From: Treponema sp.
GTDB taxonomy: Bacteria; Spirochaetota; Spirochaetia; Treponematales; Rectinemataceae
DNA length: 26,790 nucleotides
NCBI GenBank assembly: GCA_012516755.1
Contig: JAAYWE010000002.1
Coordinates: 1 to 26,790, forward strand
Reading direction: 5' to 3'
The notes below the pieces were generated by a model. It had not been told where the DNA came from. It saw only the letters and a list, made by a program, of their open reading frames with translations, and searched no databases. The translations under genes and the position numbers were made by a program. Of this stretch, positions 15,562 to 23,225 are shown piece after piece (the first letter of the stretch is position 1; every line of letters starts with the position of its first letter).

Positions 15562-17138
15562 TCATGAATCCTGTTGCCAAGAAGGTATTCACCGATAACG
15601 GCTCTATTGAGCCAATTGCCGTTTTCTTGATACAAAACTCGTCTGCCTCGGGAGAGTACCATGACATAATCTGACAATTCGAGTATTTCATCGATATTCG
15701 AGGATAGCAGAAGAATTGCAGTCCCTCTTTCTCTGGCATTGCGAATTCTCCTGTAAGTATGCTCGGCCGAGCGAATATCCAGGCTCCAGGTCGGTTCGCA
15801 TAGAATAAATAGCTTGGGTAAGTCTCGAGAGAAAAGGCGTGCAATAGACAATTTTTGAATATTGCCACCGGAGAGCTCTCTTGCAGGCTGATCGGGGAGA
15901 GCATTTATCTCGAAGGAATGAATCGCATTTACAATCGCTTGTTTTGCGGCATTTTCTAGAATCCAGCCTTTGGGAAAAAAATCCTGTCTGGAGAGAGCAA
16001 TAAAATTATCTCGTACGGAAAGAGAAGGTGCAATTCCTCTTCTAATGCGATCCGATGGTAGATACGCAATAAGTCTTTTTTGAAATAAGCTTTGATACCT
16101 TCGAGAATTATGAAGCTCTACATTATGACCATCGAAGGTACAAGTTCCAGAAGATGGAGATCGAAATCCAGCAAGTACGTCCTCGAGTTCGTCGAGCCCA
16201 TTGCCGCTCAGCGCGCTGATGCCCAGGATTTCGCCGGCATGCACTTCGAAAGATATATCTGAAAGCCCTACTCCATAATGCTGATGGCGACGGACGTTCA
16301 ATCCATCAATATGCAAGACTATAGTTTTTTTTTGAGTATTTTTTATTTGTGGCTTTTCTATAGGCTTTTGTGTAGCCTCGATAAAGCTCTTTCCCATGAT
16401 AAGGGATGTGAGCTCTTCAAGAGTGGTTTCGGAGATGTCATAGGTTCCGACTGTCTTTCCTCCGCGCATTACGGTTACCCTATCGGCTATCTGCATTGCC
16501 TCATGGATCTTGTGAGTTACAAGAATAATTGTGTGACCCAGGCGCTTTATTTCGGATAGTTTTTCAAATAGTACCTTTGTCTCTTGTTCTGTGAGAACAG
16601 AACTGGGTTCGTCGAGAATCAATATCTTGGTATGGCGCGCAAGCTGCCGCAGTATTTCGATCTGCTGACGAGCAGCGATGCTCAAGCAAGCAGCTGGTGC
16701 TGAAGGATCGATAGCAAAGCCATATTCTGTGGCAAGCTGCAGGGTTCTTGCATTTAGCTCCTGCGAGTCAACAATGCCTGCTATTTTCGAAACCTTATTG
16801 TTTCGATGTGGTTCGATGCCAAAAAAAATGTTCTCCGCGGCACTGAGCTCATCGAACATCAGGAAATGTTGATGAACCATGCCGATTCCAAGGGCTTGAG
16901 CCTTGCTAGGCGATTCGATCTTTACGAATTTTCCTTCTATTTCGATATTTCCTTCATCGGGTTGATCAAGGCCAGCCAGGATTTTCATTAGGGTAGTCTT
17001 GCCTGCTCCATTCTCTCCAACGATGGCGTGAATACTACCTTTTTCGACTTCGAGAGATGCGCCATCATTTGCATGAACTCCTCTAGGGTAATAGCGCCTG
17101 TATATTCCTTGCATCCTTACCGCGAGCATAGCGAGCAT
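15558..17138 (-). CDS. BMP-type nucleoside ABC transporter ATP-binding protein (two ATPase domains)
   Basis: Peripheral ATPase driving the nucleoside importer, with two fused nucleotide-binding domains in 526 residues as usual for sugar and nucleoside importers. Domain 1 has Walker A GENGAGKT at 41-48, the Q-loop MVHQHF and Walker B LILDEPSSVLTEQE. Its signature reads LSIAARQQIEI, which departs from the common LSVGxxQ form. Domain 2 has a degenerate Walker A (ISALSGNGLDELED), signature ELSGGNIQKLSIAR and Walker B LFILCEPTWSLD, in which C replaces the usual aspartate, as often seen in this subfamily. The ATG at 17138 lies one base after the binding-protein stop. Confidence 0.94.
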   Translation of the reverse strand: MLAMLAVRMQGIYRRYYPRGVHANDGASLEVEKGSIHAIVGENGAGKTTLMKILAGLDQPDEGNIEIEGKFVKIESPSKAQALGIGMVHQHFLMFDELSAAENIFFGIEPHRNNKVSKIAGIVDSQELNARTLQLATEYGFAIDPSAPAACLSIAARQQIEILRQLARHTKILILDEPSSVLTEQETKVLFEKLSEIKRLGHTIILVTHKIHEAMQIADRVTVMRGGKTVGTYDISETTLEELTSLIMGKSFIEATQKPIEKPQIKNTQKKTIVLHIDGLNVRRHQHYGVGLSDISFEVHAGEILGISALSGNGLDELEDVLAGFRSPSSGTCTFDGHNVELHNSRRYQSLFQKRLIAYLPSDRIRRGIAPSLSVRDNFIALSRQDFFPKGWILENAAKQAIVNAIHSFEINALPDQPARELSGGNIQKLSIARLFSRDLPKLFILCEPTWSLDIRSAEHTYRRIRNARERGTAILLLSSNIDEILELSDYVMVLSRGRRVLYQENGNWLNRAVIGEYLLGNRIHE

Positions 17139-17139
17139 A

Positions 17140-18144
17140 TTACAGTGAAGGAACCTGAAAGGTAAGCCGACCCGATTTGATCGATTGGATTACCGCATCG
17201 ACTTTTATGCGGATAGATTCTGGTACATTTTTGATATAAGAAGGATTCTTGTTCAAGAATTCTATGTAGCCTTCTTTCATGCCTACTATTTCGGCCTTTC
17301 CAAATTGCAGTCTTTCTTCGATTGCTGCCTTCAAGCTGCGGTAAGCAAGCTCCTCTTGATGCAGAACAGTGCATCCAAGGATATTGTCAGGAGCCCGTGC
17401 AAATTCATCGTCATCGAAGAAGACGAGATACTTGCCAGTCTCTTGAGCAACTCTGACCGCGCCCTGGCTTGCCGAACCACAGATTGGCAGTATGATATCT
17501 GCACCCTGAGCGTATAGACTGCGGCTCAGTTCCGCTGCCTTTGCTGCATCGTACCAGTTTCCGAGCACACGGATATCCAGCTGAAAACCTGGATCGACAG
17601 CCGTCAGTCCTTTCAGAAAACCCGGAATGATCATCTTTTCCATTGCCGGATAATTCTGACCTATTATCATGCCGATTTTTTTTTCTGGGTTTGTTCCCTT
17701 CATGCCAGATATCGAGACAAGCCCTGAGAGATATCCGGTGACATAGCCTTGTTCGAGTTGATTGTATAGTGCTGAATAGACACTGGAATTGCCCGCAAGA
17801 TAGCCATCGAGGCAAATGAACCTTTGTTTAGGAAAGATCTTGGAAGCCTCATTTACCAGCTCTGGCATCGAAGGATTGGAGGTGATGACGATATCGAATT
17901 TGCCAGAGGCGACAAATGAGATGAGTTTTTCTTTCCATTCGGCTTGATTAAAACCTGCTTCTGTGACTCTTAGGCTTGCTCTAGGCGTTTCAGAGACAAG
18001 CCTTTCCGCTCCTTTTGCCATATTATCGTAGATGGGACTTCCGTCGCGAGCGCCAGGAACGAAAACGCCTATTCTAGGGGCTTGTGCCCATAGTGCGGTA
18101 CTCGTCAGAATAGCAACCAGAGATGCGATTATAAATCGGCGCAT
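17140..18144 (-). CDS. BMP family nucleoside-binding protein, no lipobox
   Basis: Substrate-binding subunit of the importer, in the Bmp/PnrA family whose studied members bind purine or other nucleosides. The 334-residue product has a signal peptide, residues 1-20, ending ALWA before QAPRIG. No cysteine follows the hydrophobic core, so it looks like a soluble periplasmic protein, whereas PnrA and the Borrelia Bmp proteins are lipoproteins. IGVFVPGARDGSPIYDNMAKGA near residues 25-46 and DIVITSNPSMPELV, GYVTGYLSGLVS and CGSASQGAVRVAQ follow the family pattern. A ribosome site (AGGAGG) precedes the ATG. The 35-bp palindrome lies 60 bases upstream. Confidence 0.92.
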   Translation of the reverse strand: MRRFIIASLVAILTSTALWAQAPRIGVFVPGARDGSPIYDNMAKGAERLVSETPRASLRVTEAGFNQAEWKEKLISFVASGKFDIVITSNPSMPELVNEASKIFPKQRFICLDGYLAGNSSVYSALYNQLEQGYVTGYLSGLVSISGMKGTNPEKKIGMIIGQNYPAMEKMIIPGFLKGLTAVDPGFQLDIRVLGNWYDAAKAAELSRSLYAQGADIILPICGSASQGAVRVAQETGKYLVFFDDDEFARAPDNILGCTVLHQEELAYRSLKAAIEERLQFGKAEIVGMKEGYIEFLNKNPSYIKNVPESIRIKVDAVIQSIKSGRLTFQVPSL

Positions 18145-18203
18145 GGGATTCCTCCTGCTATACCCTGGAGGGCAGGAAATATGATAGAATCTTACATAGC
18201 TTA

Positions 18204-18238
18204 AAATCTAACGTGAGATAAAATCTCACGTTAGATTT
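18204..18238. promoter_or_regulatory. Perfect 16-bp inverted repeat, probable operator
   Basis: Arms 18204-18219 and 18223-18238 are exact reverse complements around AAA; each contains CTAACGTGAG. It lies between the divergent BMP operon (start 18144) and the MerR gene (start 18279). No T tract follows on either strand, arguing against a terminator. The CTAACGT/ACGTGAG half-sites recall operators of MerR-family activators, so the adjacent regulator is the obvious candidate to bind. Confidence 0.75.
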
Positions 18239-18260
18239 AGTATAGCGATCTTAATAATAT
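18231..18260 (+). promoter_or_regulatory. Possible promoter of the MerR gene
   Basis: TTAGAT (18231-18236), 18-base spacer, TAATAT (18255-18260). The -35 box lies inside the right arm of the palindrome, so binding there would be expected to block or alter this promoter. Only partly matches consensus. Confidence 0.38.
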
Positions 18261-18278
18261 GTTCAAGGGGTGTACACA

Positions 18279-18746
18279 TTGCCGGATAAGCTTCTAAAGA
18301 TCGGTGAACTTGCCTCGCTATTTAGAGTCACGGCGCGAACCATTCGCTACTATGAAGAACTCGGTCTCATAGAAGCAAGCAATCGCACCGAAGGATTCCA
18401 TAGACGCTATCCAGCCGATGCCATTATCCGATTGAAGAGGATAGAAGAGCTTAAAGCGATGGGTCTCACTCTTGGCCAAATTCGCGAGTTTTTCATCCTA
18501 TATAGCCAGGATCCAAGTGGCGAAAAATGCCGACTTCTTCTTCTACAGAACTACGAAGACCAAAAAAAGGAAGAAGAAACTAGAATCCTTGAGGCACAGC
18601 GCCGTATTGCTCAAATCGAAGCGAACATCATAGCGATAAAAGAAAAGAAGTCTTTCTTCTCTTGCCCTGGTGAGGAGTGCAAAGTGTGCAATTTCAATAC
18701 CTTCTGTATTGATTCAGAGCATAATCCTGACAAGGAAATGAGATGA
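18279..18746 (+). CDS. MerR family regulator with four-cysteine C-terminal cluster
   Basis: A DNA-binding regulator of 155 residues. The winged helix is at about residues 5-70 (LLKIGELASLFRVTARTIRY, YYEELGLIEASNR, RYPADAIIRLKRIEELKAMG), followed by a long coiled coil at about 85-122. The C-terminus has cysteines 129, 134, 137 and 143, spaced C-x4-C-x2-C-x5-C, which is close to but not the same as SoxR's C-x2-C-x-C-x5-C; a metal or iron-sulfur cluster is possible. I chose TTG 18279 because AAGGGG ends eight bases upstream; GTG 18270 would add three residues. It faces the BMP importer across the palindrome. The next small ORF starts inside its stop (ATGA). Confidence 0.9.
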   Translation: MPDKLLKIGELASLFRVTARTIRYYEELGLIEASNRTEGFHRRYPADAIIRLKRIEELKAMGLTLGQIREFFILYSQDPSGEKCRLLLLQNYEDQKKEEETRILEAQRRIAQIEANIIAIKEKKSFFSCPGEECKVCNFNTFCIDSEHNPDKEMR

Positions 18747-18865
18747 TGAAAAAACCAGCTATTGTTGTTCTATGCATTTCTAGCTATGTTGTGGTAAACT
18801 CAGCCCTCCATGCCCCCTTTATTGTAAAGGATCTTTCATCCAGCAAGTTAAGGAAATGCATATAA
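18743..18865 (+). CDS. Small signal-peptide-like ORF, 40 residues
   Basis: A 40-codon frame starting at an ATG that overlaps the MerR stop (ATGA), with AAGGAA at a fitting distance upstream. The product begins MMKKPAIVVLCISSYVVVNS and goes on ALHAPF: two lysines, a hydrophobic core, and an A-x-A-like site, so it resembles a Sec signal peptide or a small single-span membrane protein. Only about 16 polar residues follow. It could be a small membrane protein, the remnant of a longer secreted protein, or an uncoded coincidence. The gap to the FGGY kinase start is 39 bases. I do not recognise a family. Confidence 0.4.
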   Translation: MMKKPAIVVLCISSYVVVNSALHAPFIVKDLSSSKLRKCI

Positions 18866-18904
18866 AGGGCTTGCTTATTAATGGTATTCCATAGGAGTTG
18901 AATT

Positions 18905-20380
18905 TTGATTCTTGCTGTCGATATCGGTACCACTCGAATCAAGGCTGCGCTTTTCGATGCGGAAGGTAGAAGCCTCAAATTAGAAATAGTAGATCTTCCA
19001 GATGAAAGTTCTAATTACTATGAGGAAATAAATGCGCGCCTTTGGCTTAAGGCATTCTCTGAGATCATCTCTCGTTTGATAGCGACGGGAGAAAAGAATG
19101 AACTCAAAGCTATTGTCATATGTGGCAATGGGCCTACTATTCTTCCTATTGATGAAAGAGGCGAGCCGCTTGCCCCGGCGATCACATGGCTGGATAGGCG
19201 AGCCCAACAAGAGGCCAAAGAGGCATCTATTGCACTAAATTATTCTCTCGACGCTGCCTTTAATCTTCCCAAGATCCTATGGATGAGGCAGCATTTGCCG
19301 AATATATACAATAGAGCACATCTTTTTGTATCCTGCCCGGAATTCATCGCGGGGCGTCTCAGTGGTGAATGGACAACCTGTCTTCCCAATCAGGGCTATA
19401 CGCGGATTATCTGGGATACAAAAACTCTTGAAATGCTCAGGCTGGATATCGAGAAATTTCCTCGCTTCGTAGGTGTTGGTGAGATAGTAGGATATATTCA
19501 TGATCATGCTGCAAGGGAATTTGGTCTTCCTAATGGCTTGCCAGTCGTTATGGGAGGCCCTGATTTTATAGCCTCGCTACTGGGTACAGCGACAGTTAAG
19601 CCGGGAAGGACCTGCGACAAAGCTGGAACTTCCGAAGGCATCAATCTTTGTTCGGAAAGAGATATCGGAGATGAAGAAGCGCTTCTTGTTATGCCTCATA
19701 TAATTCCTCCATATTTCAATATTTCGGGAGTAATATCGTCAAGCGGAATAGCTCTTTCGTGGTTTAAAAGCAGGTTTTTGCCTCAAGAGGATTTTGAGAC
19801 GGTCTATGCGCGGATTGCCTCAGCAGAACCCGGAGCCGAAGGGCTTGTGTTTCTTCCTTATCTTGCAGGCGAACGATCGCCTCATTGGGACCCCAATGCG
19901 CGAGCCGTATTCCTGGGGCTGGGGCTTAATCACGATCTCAGCACGATGGCGAGAGCGGTGCTCGAAGGCACGGCTTTTGCTATCCGAGAAGTGCTAGATG
20001 TAATGGAAAGCAGAGGAGCCACCGTGCATGATATGCGAGCTACAGGCACACCTTCGCTTTCTCCCATATGGAATCAGATCAAGGCAGATATTACAGGAAA
20101 ACAGCTTATGGTATCCTCCTTCCCGGAACCGGAGTTAGCGGGCTGTCTTGCTATTGGTCGATTCGCTTTGGGTGAAGAGTCTACCCTCGCTGAAGCCGCA
20201 GAAAAGGTTTTTATGCCAGCCGAAATATTTGAACCTCGAAAAGAAACAGAATCCATGTACTGCGAATTATATGAAGTCTATCTGGATAGTTATCGGCGAC
20301 TTGCAGACCTCTTTCCTACCATTTCGGTGCTTCAGAGGAATAATGGTGTTCAACGAGGGCGTTTTGGTACTGGTTTTTGA
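18905..20380 (+). CDS. FGGY family carbohydrate kinase (xylulokinase-like)
   Basis: Cytoplasmic sugar kinase of 491 residues in the FGGY family, which phosphorylates pentoses, glycerol, gluconate and related polyols. The N-terminal ATPase motif ILAVDIGTTRIKAALFDAEG is at 2-21; GNGPTILPIDERGEPLAPAI and TWLDRRAQQEA near 75-100 lie in the sugar-binding half. GGPDFIASLLGTATVKPGRT and FLPYLAGERSPHWDPNARAV (FGGY signature 2 region) are present. Xylulokinase-like by general look; the substrate is not settled. Start TTG 18905 has AGGAG seven bases upstream. Transcription may come from the MerR side, since no good promoter is evident in front. Confidence 0.88.
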   Translation: MILAVDIGTTRIKAALFDAEGRSLKLEIVDLPDESSNYYEEINARLWLKAFSEIISRLIATGEKNELKAIVICGNGPTILPIDERGEPLAPAITWLDRRAQQEAKEASIALNYSLDAAFNLPKILWMRQHLPNIYNRAHLFVSCPEFIAGRLSGEWTTCLPNQGYTRIIWDTKTLEMLRLDIEKFPRFVGVGEIVGYIHDHAAREFGLPNGLPVVMGGPDFIASLLGTATVKPGRTCDKAGTSEGINLCSERDIGDEEALLVMPHIIPPYFNISGVISSSGIALSWFKSRFLPQEDFETVYARIASAEPGAEGLVFLPYLAGERSPHWDPNARAVFLGLGLNHDLSTMARAVLEGTAFAIREVLDVMESRGATVHDMRATGTPSLSPIWNQIKADITGKQLMVSSFPEPELAGCLAIGRFALGEESTLAEAAEKVFMPAEIFEPRKETESMYCELYEVYLDSYRRLADLFPTISVLQRNNGVQRGRFGTGF

Positions 20381-20455
20381 GAAAGGCTTTTCAAGGCAAA
20401 TCGGCCATAAAAAATTATCGTCTCTGTTCCTTTGCTGCAAATAATATTCCTATTC

Positions 20456-20484
20456 TTGCGACAAAATCTCTTCTGGGATAGGAT
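20456..20484 (+). promoter_or_regulatory. Possible promoter before the PduL-like gene
   Basis: TTGCGA (20456-20461), 17-base spacer, TAGGAT (20479-20484), about 70 bases before the start of the PduL-like gene, in the 175-base gap after the FGGY kinase. Each box matches consensus at four of six positions. Nothing else was recognised in this gap. Confidence 0.38.
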
Positions 20485-20555
20485 AGTTTACTGTGCTTTT
20501 GAGAAGACAATATCATGGCCACATTCAGTATATCGCTTTTTGCCAGGAGGATTAA

Positions 20556-21137
20556 ATGCCAAAGATGGAGATAGTCATCAATCTATCGAATCACCATATC
20601 CATGTAAACCACGAAGATCTCGAGGTGCTTTTTGGAAAAGGTCATGAGCTTACAAAGACCAAGGACCTCATTCAGCCAGGTCAGTTTGCTTGTGCGGAGA
20701 CTGTCACGATAAGAGGGCCAAAGGGACAGCTCGAAGGGGTTCGAATTCTCGGCCCCGAGCGTAAAGAAACTCAGTGCGAAATCCTGGCGAGCGATGTCTT
20801 TAAACTAGGCGTGCAAGGCTGCCCTGTATGTGAATCAGGTCAGCTCGAAGGCAGTTTCCCCTTTGAGGTAATTGGTCCAGCTGGCTCGATAAAAAAGGAA
20901 AGAGGTCTAATCATTGCAAAGCGGCATATCCATTTCGATTTGGAAGCGGCCAAGCATTTTGGAGTAAGTGACAAGCAGATCGTCAAGCTTAAAGCAGGAG
21001 AGGAACGCGGAGCTATTCTTCTAAATGTCGTATGCAGGGTCCATCCTACTTATGCTCTAGAATGCCATATCGATTTCGACGAAGGTAATGCTCTTGGCAT
21101 TACGAGCGGAGCCATAGGCGAAATCGTCTATTGTTGA
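20556..21137 (+). CDS. pduL: PduL-type phosphate acyltransferase (phosphotransacylase)
   Basis: Converts acyl-CoA and phosphate to acyl phosphate and CoA; with an acetate or propionate kinase this yields ATP. The 193-residue product carries the PduL metal-site motifs: HHIHV at 13-17, KRHIHF at 122-127 (H124, H126) and CHIDFDEGNA at 170-179. Two tandem beta-barrel halves are suggested by the repeated pattern. The N-terminus begins directly at the first strand, with no shell-targeting peptide of the microcompartment type, and no shell genes lie nearby, so it is likely a cytosolic enzyme standing in for Pta. A strong ribosome site (AGGAGG) precedes the ATG. Confidence 0.92.
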   Translation: MPKMEIVINLSNHHIHVNHEDLEVLFGKGHELTKTKDLIQPGQFACAETVTIRGPKGQLEGVRILGPERKETQCEILASDVFKLGVQGCPVCESGQLEGSFPFEVIGPAGSIKKERGLIIAKRHIHFDLEAAKHFGVSDKQIVKLKAGEERGAILLNVVCRVHPTYALECHIDFDEGNALGITSGAIGEIVYC

Positions 21138-21192
21138 ACTAATGAACGAATCAAGCGCGATGGGAGCATGAGCCTTAAGATTGGAGTACCGT

Positions 21193-22263
21193 GTGAATAG
21201 ATTTATTCTAAAAGCTATGGATCTCGATGGTTACCTTTCGCAGAGCGATCTTGAATACCTTTCGCGGATGAATGAGCTCTATGAGAAGGCGCTGGTTTCT
21301 TTCAATATCCTATCCACCACTACCTCGGAAGCGCAGAGACATCATGAAGAGAATTTCTTGATAGAGCTCTACAATCAAATGGGCAAATTGATGCAACAGA
21401 TCTGTGCATCGGAGCCACGGATTCAAGTCTATTCATTCGTGTCGCCACAGGAAACACATGGGGAAGTATCGCGCTTGATTGCCAAGCTGCGAGATGTGAA
21501 TACCGGACATCAGGAGTTCGTCTACTATATCCAGCGAGCCTTTGAGCTTCTGTTCAACCTGGCCTTTGGCGGAGCAGGCAAGACGAATAAAAACTACCTT
21601 ATCGTGCGCACGCCCGTTACTATTCCTGTACAGAATTATGCCGTCCATAAAATACCCAATGTTGATAGCGCCGTACACAATACGGTCATGTGCGTCATGT
21701 TGAGGGGTGCTCTACTTCCATCGATGATACTCTCCAAGGAAATTCAGGAGTATTCTTCAACTGGTTACCTTACTCCTTTTGCGCTTTTCAAGATAAAGCG
21801 AGATGAGAGCAAGAGCGAAACCACTATGGAATATGTGTTGGACCTTGACCATTCATATTTTGAACTTTCTGAGCTGGATGGTAAGCATCTGCTCTTTGCG
21901 GATCCCATGAATGCAACAGGCGGTTCTCTTGTCACAGTTGTGAAATATCTTCTCGAACAGGGAGTAAAACCTGCTTCTATCAAGTTTTTCAATGTTATAA
22001 GCGCGCTGAAAGGGACTCTCCGCGTAATTCGAGCCATCGATAACATTATGATATACACTCTATGGATGGATCCAAGCCTCAACGATCGTGCCTATATCAT
22101 GCCGGGGCTGGGCGATGCCGGGGACCGTATCAACGGCAGCGATGAAGATCTTCATCCGCGAGATATGCTGAGACTCGTTGCAGATTATGGAACCAACATC
22201 ACAGGATTGTACCGTTCCCAGCTTCGAATAATCGAAGAGACGGTGCTGAGGCACAGAACATGA
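21193..22263 (+). CDS. Uracil phosphoribosyltransferase-like protein with a long N-terminal extension
   Basis: The C-terminal part belongs to the UPRT (Upp) family, which makes UMP from uracil and PRPP. It has the PRPP-binding loop DPMNATGGS at 237-245 and the uracil-binding GLGDAGDR at 305-312, with the intervening IKFFNVISALKGTLRVIRAI and IYTLWMDPSLNDRAYIMPG on pattern. At 356 residues it is far longer than Upp (about 209): some 110-130 helical-looking residues precede the phosphoribosyltransferase domain, and about 45 residues follow GLGDAGDR. I chose GTG 21193 because GGAG lies six bases upstream; TTG 21181 would add four residues. It overlaps nudC by four bases. UPRT-like fold is firm; activity on uracil is not. 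Confidence 0.78.
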   Translation: MNRFILKAMDLDGYLSQSDLEYLSRMNELYEKALVSFNILSTTTSEAQRHHEENFLIELYNQMGKLMQQICASEPRIQVYSFVSPQETHGEVSRLIAKLRDVNTGHQEFVYYIQRAFELLFNLAFGGAGKTNKNYLIVRTPVTIPVQNYAVHKIPNVDSAVHNTVMCVMLRGALLPSMILSKEIQEYSSTGYLTPFALFKIKRDESKSETTMEYVLDLDHSYFELSELDGKHLLFADPMNATGGSLVTVVKYLLEQGVKPASIKFFNVISALKGTLRVIRAIDNIMIYTLWMDPSLNDRAYIMPGLGDAGDRINGSDEDLHPRDMLRLVADYGTNITGLYRSQLRIIEETVLRHRT

Positions 22264-23165
22264 CCATATTCCCGGAGAGTTTTGTCGTCTTTCAAGGACA
22301 AGACTGCCTTATACCTCCGCAAGATGCCTATAATATGCGTTTTCTGGATGAGCCTTCGCTCGCTGCATCGATAAAACCCGAAGCCGTCTGCTGGCACTTT
22401 TCTCAGATACCATCTGATCTATTATCTCCTTCATCGGATCACTATGCCTATTCGGTGTTTGAATTTGATGACAGGAAATATGGGGCAATTCAGATCCAGG
22501 ATAATGATGATATTTTGATCAAGCGACCAGGTCTAGACGAAGCCATTGCATTTCCTGTGCGTGAGCTTGTTGTTTCCTATCCTTCAAGGTTCAGTCGTTT
22601 TATGCTCATTGCTAAAGCACATGGTCAATGGGCATCGGTCTCCCGATTCTGCGGAGCCTGCGGGAGTCTTCTTGTCGATGCAAAAGAAAACGACGAGGTT
22701 AGAGAGCGGCTCGATGATAATGCATATGCCGCAAGATTCTGCCCGCGCTGCAAGAGGATTTTCTTTCCTCGAATGTCGCCTGCGGTCATAGTGCTTGTGT
22801 ACAGAGAGAATTCAATTCTGTTGGGGCATAATGTGCGCTTTCCTCGCAATAGGCATAGCCTAATTGCGGGGTTCGTGGAGATTGGTGAGACGCTTGAAGA
22901 AACAGCCATTCGAGAAATACGCGAAGAAGCAGGAATAGAAGTGAAAAAGCTGCATTATGTGCTTTCTCAACCATGGCCATTCCCCGATTCCCTAATGATC
23001 GGATTCATTGCAGAATGGGCATCTGGCGAAGCACGACCTGACAGGAATGAAATCGATCATATCGCCTGGTATGGAGCAGATGATCTGCCAGAGCTTCCAT
23101 TGAGAGGAAGTATCGCTCGTTATTTGATTGACAGCTTCATAGCCGGAGGTTTTTCTAATGGCTGA
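22260..23165 (+). CDS. nudC: NADH pyrophosphatase / NAD-cap hydrolase NudC
   Basis: Nudix hydrolase that splits NAD(H) into NMN(H) and AMP and, in studied bacteria, removes NAD caps from RNA. The 301-residue product has the zinc ribbon with C131, C134, C161 and C164 (FCGACGSL and FCPRCKR), the Nudix box from G204 (GFVEIGETLEETAI then REIREEAGI to 226), and the NudC hallmark SQPWPFPDS at 236-244. An N-terminal domain of about 125 residues precedes the ribbon, as usual. Its ATG overlaps the stop of the UPRT-like gene (ATGA), so the two are likely made together. Confidence 0.95.
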   Translation: MTIFPESFVVFQGQDCLIPPQDAYNMRFLDEPSLAASIKPEAVCWHFSQIPSDLLSPSSDHYAYSVFEFDDRKYGAIQIQDNDDILIKRPGLDEAIAFPVRELVVSYPSRFSRFMLIAKAHGQWASVSRFCGACGSLLVDAKENDEVRERLDDNAYAARFCPRCKRIFFPRMSPAVIVLVYRENSILLGHNVRFPRNRHSLIAGFVEIGETLEETAIREIREEAGIEVKKLHYVLSQPWPFPDSLMIGFIAEWASGEARPDRNEIDHIAWYGADDLPELPLRGSIARYLIDSFIAGGFSNG

Positions 23166-23225
23166 ACTCTGTTGTATTTAATTTTGCATGTAATTGATTC
23201 TATACTGGATAGATAGGAGCAAATC

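Noticed and set aside
15527..15904. Minus-strand frame of 125 codons inside the ATPase gene
   Set aside because: It is an alternative frame within the well-supported second ATPase domain.
18204..18238. Palindrome as a bidirectional terminator
   Set aside because: It lies between divergent starts, and neither strand has a T run after the stem.
18145..18278. Purine or other riboswitch ahead of the nucleoside importer
   Set aside because: No conserved riboswitch core was seen; the only strong structure is the palindrome, which fits a DNA operator better.
20381..20555. Hidden gene in the gap after the FGGY kinase
   Set aside because: The frame 20432-20647 overlaps the PduL start in another frame and has no motif; only a possible promoter is supported.
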